Below are positions 28,243 to 36,905 of a DNA stretch of 64,000 nt, piece by piece. Each line of letters begins with the position of its first letter. Position 1 is the stretch's first letter. The translations under genes and the position numbers were made by a program. The notes beneath the pieces are model-generated. The model had not been told where the DNA came from, did not search any database, and worked only from the letters and a program-made list of their open reading frames with translations. Source of the DNA: Alphaproteobacteria bacterium HGW-Alphaproteobacteria-18 (lineage in GTDB: Bacteria > Pseudomonadota > Alphaproteobacteria > Caulobacterales > Hyphomonadaceae); the NCBI GenBank assembly GCA_002841155.1, contig PHEH01000013.1, forward strand, positions 1-64,000, in the 5' to 3' direction.

Positions 28243-28656
28243 TTAGCGTTCCTGGCGGCCAAGCCCCATTTTCTTTGCAAGTTTTGACCTCTGGGCTGAA
28301 TATCCTGGAGCAACCATCGGATAGTCTGCCGGCAGTCCCCATTTCTCCCGGTATTCATCAGGGGAAAGGTCATACTTCGATCTGAGATGGCGTTTGAGAG
28401 ATTTGAACTTCAGACCATCTTCCAGACAGATCAGGTAGTCATGATGAATGGATTTCTTGATCGGAACGGCGGGTTTCTGCCTTTCCGGCTCTTCTGCGGG
28501 CACGCCCAAATCCACCAGTGAACGGTGAACATTCCGAATCAGCTCAGGCAGTTCGGTGGTCTCCACCGAGTTGTTCCGCACATAGGCGGCCACGATTTCT
28601 GTAGCATATACAACGAAATCGCTCGATCTGACCGATGCGCTCTCTTCTTCCGGCAT
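28243..28656 (-). CDS. mucR: MucR/Ros family transcriptional regulator
   Basis: 137 residues from ATG 28656. The C-terminal DNA-binding zinc-finger-like region CLEDGLKFKSLKRHLRSKYD is followed by the family hallmark SPDEYREKWGLPADYPM. The position of the second Cys is Asp, and the second His found in Ros is Lys here, so zinc binding is likely weakened or absent, as known for some MucR homologues. In Caulobacterales MucR works with the CtrA circuit; elsewhere it controls exopolysaccharide and motility. Confidence 0.92.
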   Translation of the reverse strand: MPEEESASVRSSDFVVYATEIVAAYVRNNSVETTELPELIRNVHRSLVDLGVPAEEPERQKPAVPIKKSIHHDYLICLEDGLKFKSLKRHLRSKYDLSPDEYREKWGLPADYPMVAPGYSAQRSKLAKKMGLGRQER

Positions 28657-28791
28657 ACCCAACACCCCTACATTACTTGCAAAGCGTATGTCACCTCTGA
28701 CAAACGTCAAATACAGAAATGCTGAGACTGGTCACCTGTTCCATTTCATTGAAGATTTATTGATCCGGTTTTGACGATCCCGGATGAAGGG

Positions 28792-28816
28792 GCTGACCGG
28801 TGGGAAACCGGCCAGC
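28792..28816 (-). terminator. hairpin after antiporter operon (candidate terminator)
   Basis: GCTGACCGGT and ACCGGCCAGC pair over 10 bp with one wobble around a short loop, just past the stop codon of the last antiporter gene. No T run follows on the transcribed side, so termination efficiency is uncertain. Confidence 0.4.
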
Positions 28817-28822
28817 ACCCTG

Positions 28823-30598
28823 TCAGCTCGACAAGAAAGACAGCAGCAACACGGCCGCCAGAATAACTGCGGTCCAGATGGTGGCCCCTCCTGAGAGACC
28901 GCCACGCGCTATCTCACCCCGAGGGCTGAACGTCGATTCCAGGCGCTTGTAGGCGCGCTCAGACAACCGCGTGAAAAGCCCGGTCATGGCAGGCCCCATC
29001 TTTCCCCAGACCGTGCCCGACCATTGGACGAGCCCGTAGCCTGCCTTGCGGTAGAACCAGTCGGTATCGAGGATCGTGCCTGGCTTCTCCGCCGGATAGA
29101 GCGCGAAACGCCTGAGCAGGATGAAGGCGAAGGTTGCCAGGATCAGCAGCTGCATCTGGGTGAGGACGTGTTCCAGCGTGAAGGGCTGATAACTCGCAGC
29201 CTCAATCGGGTATGGCATCAGGCTGTAGAGCCACTGATACCCAAAGCCCGGCACCACAGCCGGCAGGCCAACCGCAATACAGAGGAAGGCTGCCATACCC
29301 ATTGCCAGAAGCATGTTGAAGGGCGCTTCCTTGACGCGTTTGCCGCTGTCATGCCCGAAGAAGGCAAAGTACGGGATCTTGATGCCCGAATGCTCCAGCA
29401 CCCCTGCCGAGGCAAAGAGCAGCATCAGCCAGACCACAACCATGCCGATATCCGATACCCCCTCATAGGCAACGGCGCTCATTGTCATGGACTTGGCGAC
29501 AAAGCCGGAAAAGAGCGGGAAGGCCGAAATCGACAGACCGCCAATAATGCAGAACAGTGTCGTCCAGGGCATCGAGCGGTAAAGGCCGCCGAGCTCTGAC
29601 GCCTTGGTCGTTCCGGTCCGATAAAGAACCGCGCCCATGCTCATGAACAGCAGTGCCTTGTAGATGATGTGCACAAAGGCATGCGCGCTGGCGCCATTGA
29701 TTGCGAGCGGATTGCCGATGCCAGCGGCCCCGACCCCGATTGCACAGATCATGAAGCCAACCTGGTTGTTCAGCGAGTAAGCCAGAACGCGGCGCAGATC
29801 ATTCTCGATGACCGCGAAGAAGACCGGGAAGATCGTCATGACTGCGCCGATCCAGATTAGCGCATCAAAGCCTGGGAAGAGACGTGCAAATCCATAGACC
29901 GCAAGCTTCGTCGTGAAAGCCGACAGGACCACAGCGCCAACCACCGATGACTTCGGATAGGAATCCTGCAGCCAGTTGTGCATGAAGGGGAACGCCGCCT
30001 TGATGCCCAACGCGATGAATATGTAGATCGCGCCCGGATCGCTGAAGCTCTGGAAAGCCTCCAGAGAGAGGGTGCCATTATAGCGCCAGACATAGGCCAG
30101 GCCGTCCAGCAGGATCACGCCCGAAAGGATCTGGATCACCAGATAGCGCATCGATGCAAAATAGGCTGCGCGGGTGCCCGCCTGCAGGATCAGGAACACC
30201 GAGGTGATGGCCGTGAGTTCCCAGAAGACAAACAGGGTCATCAGGTCGCCCGCAAAGGCAGCTGAAACGGCTGCGCCGGCATAGGCGAGCGCCATACCGT
30301 CCTGGCGCGGGTTATTCGTATGCAGAGCATAGATCGCGTTCAGGAGTGAGGCGATCAGGAAGGCCAGGCCAAAGATGAAGTTCAGGCTGTCGACGCGGTA
30401 GAAGCTGAACGTGATGTCCAGCGCTTCGGCGGTCAGCAGATCAACCTCATGCGGCGCCATCACGAGCATTGCTATGGCGGCGATTGGTGTGCCGATTGTC
30501 AGCGCCTGGCGAACCTTGCGGTATGGGAGAAACAGCGCGACGAGACCCACAAGGATCATCAGCCAGCCGGGATTGAGGGCAGCAAGCCAGGCCGGCAT
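28823..30598 (-). CDS. mnhD: Mrp-type antiporter ion-channel subunit (MnhD-like, third copy)
   Basis: 591 residues of a multi-spanning ND5/NuoL-like subunit. The proton-path residues are present: Glu in FVFWELTAI and Lys in ALGIKAAFPFMHNW. The protein has about 14 membrane segments and an extra helical C-terminus of around 90 residues (DTDWFYRKAGYGL) resembling the tail of long Mrp/Hyf-type subunits. It is the last gene of the operon, and its ATG overlaps the preceding stop by one base. With the two other D-like subunits it gives three potential cation or proton channels in the complex. Confidence 0.87.
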   Translation of the reverse strand: MPAWLAALNPGWLMILVGLVALFLPYRKVRQALTIGTPIAAIAMLVMAPHEVDLLTAEALDITFSFYRVDSLNFIFGLAFLIASLLNAIYALHTNNPRQDGMALAYAGAAVSAAFAGDLMTLFVFWELTAITSVFLILQAGTRAAYFASMRYLVIQILSGVILLDGLAYVWRYNGTLSLEAFQSFSDPGAIYIFIALGIKAAFPFMHNWLQDSYPKSSVVGAVVLSAFTTKLAVYGFARLFPGFDALIWIGAVMTIFPVFFAVIENDLRRVLAYSLNNQVGFMICAIGVGAAGIGNPLAINGASAHAFVHIIYKALLFMSMGAVLYRTGTTKASELGGLYRSMPWTTLFCIIGGLSISAFPLFSGFVAKSMTMSAVAYEGVSDIGMVVVWLMLLFASAGVLEHSGIKIPYFAFFGHDSGKRVKEAPFNMLLAMGMAAFLCIAVGLPAVVPGFGYQWLYSLMPYPIEAASYQPFTLEHVLTQMQLLILATFAFILLRRFALYPAEKPGTILDTDWFYRKAGYGLVQWSGTVWGKMGPAMTGLFTRLSERAYKRLESTFSPRGEIARGGLSGGATIWTAVILAAVLLLSFLSS

Positions 30599-31041
30599 TA
30601 TTCTTCTCCCTCAAAGGCTTTAGGGGCGCCCGCATTCAAGCGGTCAGCAATGGCAGGATCGATATCGGCGGGGGGGCCGCTGAGATCGCCGTAATAATTC
30701 TCGTCACGGCGCAGCAGGCGGCCGAGCGGCCACCCCATCAGCACGACGAAAGAAAACGCCGCGAATCCCCAGAGGCCATAGAAGCCAACCGCATTTGCAA
30801 TACCGATCTTTTCGTGACGCGGAATGACCAGATCAAGCAGGACCAGGACAAGAGACAGGCCCGCCATCCCCCAGAAGATGATGCCGCCAATGCCCTTCTT
30901 CTCGGTCCAGCCAAAGAGGACGCGGGACATCGGATGCACGCCATCTTCTGACGTGCGGCTCATGGCGTTGACCTTTTCCGCCGCCGTTTTCACGAAGCGG
31001 CCGGAATTATCCCGGACGGGAGGATTCGTATCGTTGCTCAT
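30598..31041 (-). CDS. small membrane protein of the antiporter operon
   Basis: 147 residues. A polar N-terminus of about 50 residues is followed by two membrane segments (GGIIFWGMAGLSLVLVLLDL; AVGFYGLWGFAAFSFVVLM) and an acidic C-terminal tail. I do not recognise the family. It is locked between two D-type subunits with a 4-bp overlap upstream and a 1-bp overlap downstream, so it is probably an accessory part of the complex. Confidence 0.75.
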   Translation of the reverse strand: MSNDTNPPVRDNSGRFVKTAAEKVNAMSRTSEDGVHPMSRVLFGWTEKKGIGGIIFWGMAGLSLVLVLLDLVIPRHEKIGIANAVGFYGLWGFAAFSFVVLMGWPLGRLLRRDENYYGDLSGPPADIDPAIADRLNAGAPKAFEGEE

Positions 31042-32546
31042 GGCAGCGCGGCCTCCTGGACTGTGGTTGTGGCGGCATTGATCGCGGGCGACAGGAAGTC
31101 GCCTATCGGATCGATCAGCAAGAATAGGATCAGGCAGAGAACGGCCGTGAACATCGGCGCGGCCACGGTGAGTGCAGGTGCCCCGCCCGGCCGTTTGAAT
31201 TCCTTTGGCGGCGCTTCCGGAGGCGGTGGCATAAGCGCCAGAATCGGAATCGGCAGTAGGTAGGCGATGTTCAGAACAGACGACGCGATCAGAATGAGGG
31301 GCACCCAGTCCGCCCCGCGGTCGACTGCGCCCTGCATCAGCTCATACTTCGGCCAGTCGCCCGCAAAGGGCGGCACCCCGATGATCGAGAGCGACGCCAT
31401 GAAGAAGGCGACGAAGACCCACGGCATCTTGCGGCCAAGCCCGCGCATGTCGGAGATGTTGGTCAGACCTGTCGCCACATAGATGGCGCCTGCACACATG
31501 AAGAGTGTGATCTTGGCCGCGGCATGAGCGGCGATCTGCAGGGATCCCCCCATGAAGCCAGCCTTGTCGGCCAGCATGGCGCCGAGCGTGACATAGGCAA
31601 GCTGCGCAATGGTCGAATAGGCAAGACGCGCCTTTAGATTATCCTTGGTCAGCGCAATCAGCGAGGCCAGAATAATGGTGATACAGGCGACATCCATCAG
31701 GAATTCGCGCGAGGGTGTGGCATTCAGCAGGTCAGCGCCAAAGATGTACATCGACACTTTGAGCACGGTGAAAACGCCCGCCTTCACAACAGCAACGGCA
31801 TGCAGGAGCGCAGACACAGGCGTGGGCGCGACCATCGCGTTGGGTAGCCAGAAATGGAATGGCATCAACGCCGCCTTGCCGATCCCGAAGACGAACAGGA
31901 GCAGCAACGCGCTCGCCACCACCGGCGAAATCTCGACATTGGCAAGCAGGCCACCATCGACAAAGTCCAGGCTCTGGCCGGCGATCACCCAAGTCCACAT
32001 GATGGCTGTGAGGAACAAGCCGATCGACGTGCCAAGCAGCGTCAGAAGATAGATGCGCGCGCCGCGCTGAGCCGCTGCATCTCCCTTGTGCGCCACAAGC
32101 GGATAGGTCGAGAGCGTCAGCACTTCGTAGAAAATGAACAGCGTGAACAGGTTGCCCGCCATAGCCACGCCCATGGCGCCGCAGATCGCGATGGCAAAGC
32201 AGATGTAGAAACGCGTCTGGTTACGCTCGCGGTTCCCGCGCATATAGCCGATGGAGTAGAACGAGTTCACGATCCAGAGGCCGCTGGCGACAATCGCAAA
32301 CAAGGCGCCGAGCGGCTCCACCTTGAACGCAATTTCCAGACCCGGCGCCGCCTGGCCAACAAAGAGTTCGGGCCGTGCGCCCGAAGACACCAGCACGACA
32401 AGCTGCACGACAAGGACAAAAAGCGCGATCGAGCCGAGGATCGTCACGCCTTCCCGGATATTCGGAAACTTGCCCGTAGCGGCAATGCCCGCCGCCATCA
32501 GCAGCGGCAGAAGGAGGATCGATGCAATGAGGGTTTCCGGGTTCAT
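31038..32546 (-). CDS. mnhD: Mrp-type antiporter ion-channel subunit (MnhD-like, second copy)
   Basis: 502 residues, about 14 membrane segments, ND5-like. The key Glu is in FIFYEVLTLSTYP and the Lys in FGIGKAALMPFHFWLPN, so the channel appears functional. The region LLHAVAVVKAGVF is typical of proton-pumping subunits. It starts within the stop of the upstream copy (4-bp overlap). Sequence differs clearly from the other two D-type proteins, so this is an old paralogue, not a recent duplication. Confidence 0.88.
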   Translation of the reverse strand: MNPETLIASILLLPLLMAAGIAATGKFPNIREGVTILGSIALFVLVVQLVVLVSSGARPELFVGQAAPGLEIAFKVEPLGALFAIVASGLWIVNSFYSIGYMRGNRERNQTRFYICFAIAICGAMGVAMAGNLFTLFIFYEVLTLSTYPLVAHKGDAAAQRGARIYLLTLLGTSIGLFLTAIMWTWVIAGQSLDFVDGGLLANVEISPVVASALLLLFVFGIGKAALMPFHFWLPNAMVAPTPVSALLHAVAVVKAGVFTVLKVSMYIFGADLLNATPSREFLMDVACITIILASLIALTKDNLKARLAYSTIAQLAYVTLGAMLADKAGFMGGSLQIAAHAAAKITLFMCAGAIYVATGLTNISDMRGLGRKMPWVFVAFFMASLSIIGVPPFAGDWPKYELMQGAVDRGADWVPLILIASSVLNIAYLLPIPILALMPPPPEAPPKEFKRPGGAPALTVAAPMFTAVLCLILFLLIDPIGDFLSPAINAATTTVQEAALP

Positions 32547-34081
32547 CGGAACGCCTCCAGTCCGAGGGCAGCCACCGCCCCGTCACGGGCAAGGCCCAGC
32601 GGGAAGTCAGCAGCTATGCCGAAATAAATGTTGGCGAGCGCAAGTATCCAGAGCGGCACAAGAATGAGCAGAGGCGCCTCCTTGTGTGTCTTGCGCGGAT
32701 TAACCGGCGGCTGGAAGAAAGCCGCCTGAAGAATCCGGCCGATATAAAAGACCGCCAGGAAGCTCGAGAAGACAACCAGCAGAACGGCCCACCACCAGCC
32801 TTCCGCGAACAGCGCCGCGCCCAGCTGCAACTTCGACATGAAGCCCGCCGTCAGCGGCACACCGATCAGCGATAGACCAGCGATCGCAAAGGCCGTCATG
32901 GTCCAGGGCGCGGTGCGTCCAAGGCCTGCAAAGTCACGGATCGTGGTGCCCTGATGGGTCATCACGATACCGGCAACTGCCATGAACAGCGCGCCCTTCA
33001 TGAGAGCGTGATTGAAGAGGTGCAGCAGACCGGCCGCCACACCCGGCGCGGTCGCCAGCGACACACCGAGCAGCATGTAACCGACCTGCGCCACCGAGGA
33101 ATATGCCAGTGTCCGGCGCACATCGGTCTGGAACACGGCCTGGAAACTACAGATCACCATCGCGGCAATCCCGAGCGGCGCGAGTACCCAGGAAAAGCTG
33201 GCCATCTCGAACGTGTATTCCGGCTGGAAAACAGTGAACAGGAACCGGATCAGCGCATACAGCGCCACTTTGGTAGCCGTTGCCGACAGGAACACCGTAA
33301 CGAAGCTCGGGCTGTAGGAATAAGCGTTCGGCAGCCACTGGTGGAGTGGCCACATGGCCGCCTTGAGGCCAAGCCCCACGATGATGAAGGCAAAGCCAAC
33401 CTGCACCGCGCGGCTGTCGGTCAGCGCCGGGAGGCGATCTGAGATGTCAGCCATGTTGAGCGTGCCGGTCGCGGCATAGAGGAAGCCGATACCGATAATG
33501 AAGAAGCTCGCGCCAAGCGTTCCCATGATGAGATAGTTGAAGGCCGCCGGAAGCGCGCGCCGGTCGCGCTTGGCCCCCATTGCCACCATCACATAGGTGG
33601 CCAGAGAGCTGATCTCGAGGAAGACAAAGAGGTTGAAGGCATCCCCGGTCGAAGCAACGCCAAGCAGGCCAGACAGGCAGAGCAGGAATGCTGCATAGAA
33701 CATGCCGAGCTTGTTGTGATTGCCAAGCTCCGACGAAAGAGTCGGCCAGGAAAACACCGCCGCCAGGAAACCGATACCGGTTACCAGCAACAGGATCATG
33801 GCATTGAGGGCATCGGTCCTGAACTCGATCCCTATCGGTGGGGGCCAGCGGCCGGCTTCATAGGACAAAACACCCGTCGGCGAGGACTGCACGAGGCCCA
33901 GTGTGACGATGGCGAAATAGAATGCCGCAGCGGTCGCCACAATGGAAATCAGCCAGGCGGCCCTTCCATTTGGGAGCATCGCCAATATGGGCGCGATAAA
34001 CATCGGCACCACCACAAGCAACACCGGCGCATGCGCCAGTGCCCATGCGGGCGCGGAAGACAGCACGGATTCGAGTATCAT
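32543..34081 (-). CDS. mnhD: Mrp-type antiporter ion-channel subunit (MnhD, first copy)
   Basis: 512 residues, about 14 membrane segments. Glu in FVFLEISSLATYV and Lys in GLGLKAAMWPLHQWLPNAY are the conserved transport residues. Its place directly after mnhC matches the usual mnhC-mnhD order, so this is the best candidate for the true MnhD. The start overlaps the mnhC stop by 4 bp. Confidence 0.9.
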   Translation of the reverse strand: MILESVLSSAPAWALAHAPVLLVVVPMFIAPILAMLPNGRAAWLISIVATAAAFYFAIVTLGLVQSSPTGVLSYEAGRWPPPIGIEFRTDALNAMILLLVTGIGFLAAVFSWPTLSSELGNHNKLGMFYAAFLLCLSGLLGVASTGDAFNLFVFLEISSLATYVMVAMGAKRDRRALPAAFNYLIMGTLGASFFIIGIGFLYAATGTLNMADISDRLPALTDSRAVQVGFAFIIVGLGLKAAMWPLHQWLPNAYSYSPSFVTVFLSATATKVALYALIRFLFTVFQPEYTFEMASFSWVLAPLGIAAMVICSFQAVFQTDVRRTLAYSSVAQVGYMLLGVSLATAPGVAAGLLHLFNHALMKGALFMAVAGIVMTHQGTTIRDFAGLGRTAPWTMTAFAIAGLSLIGVPLTAGFMSKLQLGAALFAEGWWWAVLLVVFSSFLAVFYIGRILQAAFFQPPVNPRKTHKEAPLLILVPLWILALANIYFGIAADFPLGLARDGAVAALGLEAFR

Positions 34082-34578
34082 GCCGAAGCCTCTTTGATAT
34101 CTTTGGCTTCTTCGAGTTCCTGGGCCAGCGCCGTCTGGATATCGATCTCGCGGACTTCGTCAGCCTCGATCGTGCCATAGGCTTCCCGGATACGGACAAT
34201 CAGCGCCAGGCCAAGCGACAGCGTAGCCACGCCGACCACGATGGCTGTCAGCATCAGAACGTGCGGCAGCGGATTGGAGTAGACATGATGCAGATCAGCA
34301 AAGCGCTCACCCCCCGCAGCCAGAAGCGAGTCTGGGCCGGGCGCGCCCTCATGAATAGGATGGTAATGCTTCGGGGTATCTTCCGGCAGCAGGATCGGCG
34401 CGGTTCCGCCATTCACCTTGCCCAGAGACACATAGAACAGGCAGATCGTCGTCTGGAATATCGACAGGCCGACCAGGCGCTTGATCAGGTTTTCCGCAGA
34501 AAAAGCGATATACAGGCCGATCATCATCAGCCCGATGATGGCCCAGTAACCGGCGCGTTCGAGGACAAATTCGACCAT
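34078..34578 (-). CDS. mnhC: antiporter subunit C (NuoK-like)
   Basis: 166 residues from ATG 34578, with a GAGGA ribosome site. Three membrane segments of the MnhC/NuoK type are present, including GLSIFQTTICLFYVSLG and ALMLTAIVVGVA-like (VLMLTAIVVGVATLSLGL). A loop with many His and Pro residues and an acidic C-terminal tail (DVREIDI-type, rich in Glu) lengthen it beyond the usual 110-120 residues. It starts 4 bp after mnhB. Confidence 0.9.
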   Translation of the reverse strand: MVEFVLERAGYWAIIGLMMIGLYIAFSAENLIKRLVGLSIFQTTICLFYVSLGKVNGGTAPILLPEDTPKHYHPIHEGAPGPDSLLAAGGERFADLHHVYSNPLPHVLMLTAIVVGVATLSLGLALIVRIREAYGTIEADEVREIDIQTALAQELEEAKDIKEASA

Positions 34579-34582
34579 GAGC

Positions 34583-35035
34583 TTACCAGTCCTCGTCGCG
34601 GATTTCAGCCACGCGGCCGGCAAGCGCGTAGAAGATTGTGATCATGGCGCCGGTCACGGCAAACAGAACACCAAGCTCGACAATGATGATGCCGGCATGC
34701 TGGCCGTCATGACCGCCCGGCGGTTCCCCAAACAGGGCCTGATACTCCAGAAAGAGCCCGCCTTGCATCATCGACCAGAAACCGACGCCGACATAGATCA
34801 ACACGCCAACGGCAGCGAGTGACCGCGCAAAGACAGGTGGCACCGCGCGCATGGTAGCGGTCAGGCCAAAGGTCAGCGAGTTGAGAATGATGGCAACGGC
34901 GAGAACCACGCCCGCCTGGAACGCCCCACCCGGACCAACCTCACCGTGGAACTGGACATAGAAGCCGTAGATCACGATCAGCGGGATGAAGCATTTTCCG
35001 ATGACGCGCAAAATCACGTGATGATCGCTTTTCAT
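34583..35035 (-). CDS. mnhB: antiporter subunit B
   Basis: 150 residues with four membrane segments. The MnhB pattern is clear: FIPLIVIYGFYVQFHGEVGPGGAFQAGVV-type sequence near the start (the glycine-rich GPGGAFQAG is diagnostic) and a C-terminal GVLFAVTGAMITIFY. It overlaps the DUF4040 gene by 4 bp. Confidence 0.92.
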   Translation of the reverse strand: MKSDHHVILRVIGKCFIPLIVIYGFYVQFHGEVGPGGAFQAGVVLAVAIILNSLTFGLTATMRAVPPVFARSLAAVGVLIYVGVGFWSMMQGGLFLEYQALFGEPPGGHDGQHAGIIIVELGVLFAVTGAMITIFYALAGRVAEIRDEDW

Positions 35036-35652
35036 GATACATCGCCCTCCTTGCCCTTGCCGCGGCGCTTTTTCGTCTTGCGCAGCGTTTCGGCCAGAGA
35101 GCGCTCCCCAAAGCCCAGAAGCATGGCAACCGCCAGGCCCGCGACAAAGACCACGACGGTTTCGCCCATCGTGTCGAAGCTGCGATAGCTCGCCAGAACC
35201 GACGTCACGACGTTAGGAACAGCGGTGTCATACCAGTTGATATGAACGTAGGTCATGCCTGGGCCGGTATTGGCCGGTGAACTCGGATCTCCCAGGCCAG
35301 GCAGATCGACCGTTGCATAGATCAGCATGACCGCAGTGGCGCCGCAGATCAGGAACGGACCAATACGTTTGAACGGTTTGTCGGGCTTTGCTGTCCGCGC
35401 GGTCAGCAGCATTGCGCCCAGCAGCACCGCCGTAGACATGCCTGCGCCGACCGCCGCTTCGGTGTACCCGACATCCACAGCATCGACTGCGATGTACCAG
35501 GTTGCGGAAATGAGCGAGTAAACGCCTGACAGCATCACGATCGCAAACAGGCTGCGCAGCCGGGCAATCGCAAGCGCCACAATGAACAGGATCGCCAGAA
35601 GCGTGATGTTGATCAGCGCCGGGCCGGCGTCTGCCGTAAACAGCTCCCTCAT
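35032..35652 (-). CDS. DUF4040 (MbhD/MbhE-type) antiporter subunit
   Basis: 206 residues with about six membrane segments. The first part is a DUF4040 domain (RLRSLFAIVMLSGVYSLI; DVGYTEAAVGAGMST) and the second resembles the MbhE-like segment (VPNVVTSVLASYRSFDTMGE). In standard Mrp systems these two pieces form the C-terminal end of the large MrpA subunit. Here they are a free protein, as in archaeal Mbh/Mbs complexes, where they are even separate genes. The basic C-terminal tail is cytosolic. Confidence 0.85.
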   Translation of the reverse strand: MRELFTADAGPALINITLLAILFIVALAIARLRSLFAIVMLSGVYSLISATWYIAVDAVDVGYTEAAVGAGMSTAVLLGAMLLTARTAKPDKPFKRIGPFLICGATAVMLIYATVDLPGLGDPSSPANTGPGMTYVHINWYDTAVPNVVTSVLASYRSFDTMGETVVVFVAGLAVAMLLGFGERSLAETLRKTKKRRGKGKEGDVS

Positions 35653-36017
35653 GCCTCATCCTCCCGATTGGCAGCGCCGACAGGTCCGATGCGCGGCTGC
35701 AAGCCGGCGACATGCGCCGCATTCACCAGCGCATGGGACGATGTGGGATTGGTGAGAAACAGGAAGATGAATATGCACAGCAGCTTCACCAGAACCAGCC
35801 AGTTGGGCGCCATCAGGGCCATGCCGATCAGCAAGAACCCCGTACCCGCTGTTTCGGTAATGCTGGCCGCATGCATGCGCGTGTAGAAATCGGGAAAACG
35901 CAGCACGCCAATCGCGCTGACAATGCAGAGCAGGCCTCCGGCCAGGCAGGCAAGCCCGCCGAGCGGAAAGCGGGCAACTTCCCAGAAGTCGCCGAGCATA
36001 GAAAGGAAATCGCCCAT
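35649..36017 (-). CDS. mnhG: antiporter subunit G
   Basis: 122 residues, three membrane segments. The MnhG pattern is seen in IGVLRFPDFYTRMHAAS and FLTNPTSSHALVNAA. It is an essential small subunit in characterised Mrp complexes. It starts 2 bp after mnhF and overlaps the DUF4040 gene by 4 bp. Confidence 0.93.
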   Translation of the reverse strand: MGDFLSMLGDFWEVARFPLGGLACLAGGLLCIVSAIGVLRFPDFYTRMHAASITETAGTGFLLIGMALMAPNWLVLVKLLCIFIFLFLTNPTSSHALVNAAHVAGLQPRIGPVGAANREDEA

Positions 36018-36018
36018 T

Positions 36019-36327
36019 CTACTCGCCTCCCTTGCCTGTCCCAGCGCCCGTATCGGGACGCCGTATCAGCGGCACCTGGAAGGAGCGATAGCGGAAGAAT
36101 TTCAGGATCGCGATGGTCGTGACGAAATTGATGAGTGTGTAGATCATGGCAATGTCGAGGAAATCAGGACGCCCCATCACATAGCCAAGCAGACCGATGA
36201 CCAGAACCGTCTTTGTACCAATCACGTTCACGGCCAGAATACGGTCGTAGAGCGTCGGCCCCATCAAGACGCGCACAAGTAAAAGCACCATCCCGATAAG
36301 GACAGCGATCAGGGCTGCGGCTGTCAT
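36019..36327 (-). CDS. mnhF: antiporter subunit F
   Basis: 102 residues, three membrane segments. The conserved MnhF core VRVLMGPTLYDRILAVN is present, with a following Asp-containing segment (DFLDIAMIYTLINFV). The start overlaps the end of mnhE by 4 bp. Confidence 0.93.
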   Translation of the reverse strand: MTAAALIAVLIGMVLLLVRVLMGPTLYDRILAVNVIGTKTVLVIGLLGYVMGRPDFLDIAMIYTLINFVTTIAILKFFRYRSFQVPLIRRPDTGAGTGKGGE

Positions 36328-36812
36328 GTATGTCCCTCCTTGGGATCACAGGCCGCGGCGCAACGCTTGTCCATCTCGAGGAACCCTTCAGGCTCTGTAT
36401 TGCTCTCGTAAAGGCCATGTACCAGCAGCTTGTCGCCATCGATCTCCACAGTGACCGTGCCGGGCGTCATGGTGATGGAGTTGCCAAACGTTACGCGCGC
36501 AAGATCGGTTTTGCCGATTGTCTTGATCTTGGCGAGGGTCGGGGTGATGTCGAGATCGGCGCGGAGACAGGCGCGGATGACGACCCAGTTGGACTTAGCC
36601 ACCTCAACCGCCAGCCAGGGATAGTACTTCATAAGCTGGGGCAGACGCACATAGGGCGCACCCTCGCGGTCAATGATGTCCAACCTGTAGGCAAGTATCA
36701 TCGTCAGCAGCACAGACGCGCCGCCAAAGCCAAGCATCAGCGGCTTGTACTCGCCCGAATTACCGAGCCAGAAGGCCACCAAGGCCGCCAGTAGTCCCAA
36801 GAAATACGCCAC
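36324..36812 (-). CDS. mnhE: antiporter subunit E
   Basis: 162 residues from GTG 36812, which has AGGGG just upstream; TTG 36839 is an alternative. Two membrane segments are followed by the soluble MnhE domain (SNWVVIRACLRADLDITPT; TPGTVTVEIDGDKLLVHGL). As first gene of the nine-gene operon it marks the promoter side, with about 90 bp to the DUF2336 gene upstream on the same strand. Confidence 0.9.
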   Translation of the reverse strand: MAYFLGLLAALVAFWLGNSGEYKPLMLGFGGASVLLTMILAYRLDIIDREGAPYVRLPQLMKYYPWLAVEVAKSNWVVIRACLRADLDITPTLAKIKTIGKTDLARVTFGNSITMTPGTVTVEIDGDKLLVHGLYESNTEPEGFLEMDKRCAAACDPKEGHT

Positions 36813-36905
36813 AGCGCCCCTAGCTCCGAACGATCCCAATTTGGTGAACGCCCCACCTAAAGGGCCGCAGCCCGCTTGGGAAGCCCGTTTACCCCGAAAA
36901 AGACA

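Noticed and set aside
28823-36812. Respiratory complex I or membrane hydrogenase
   Set aside because: No NuoB, C, D, hydrogenase large or small subunit genes are present; MnhB, E, F and G identify the Mrp-type antiporter.
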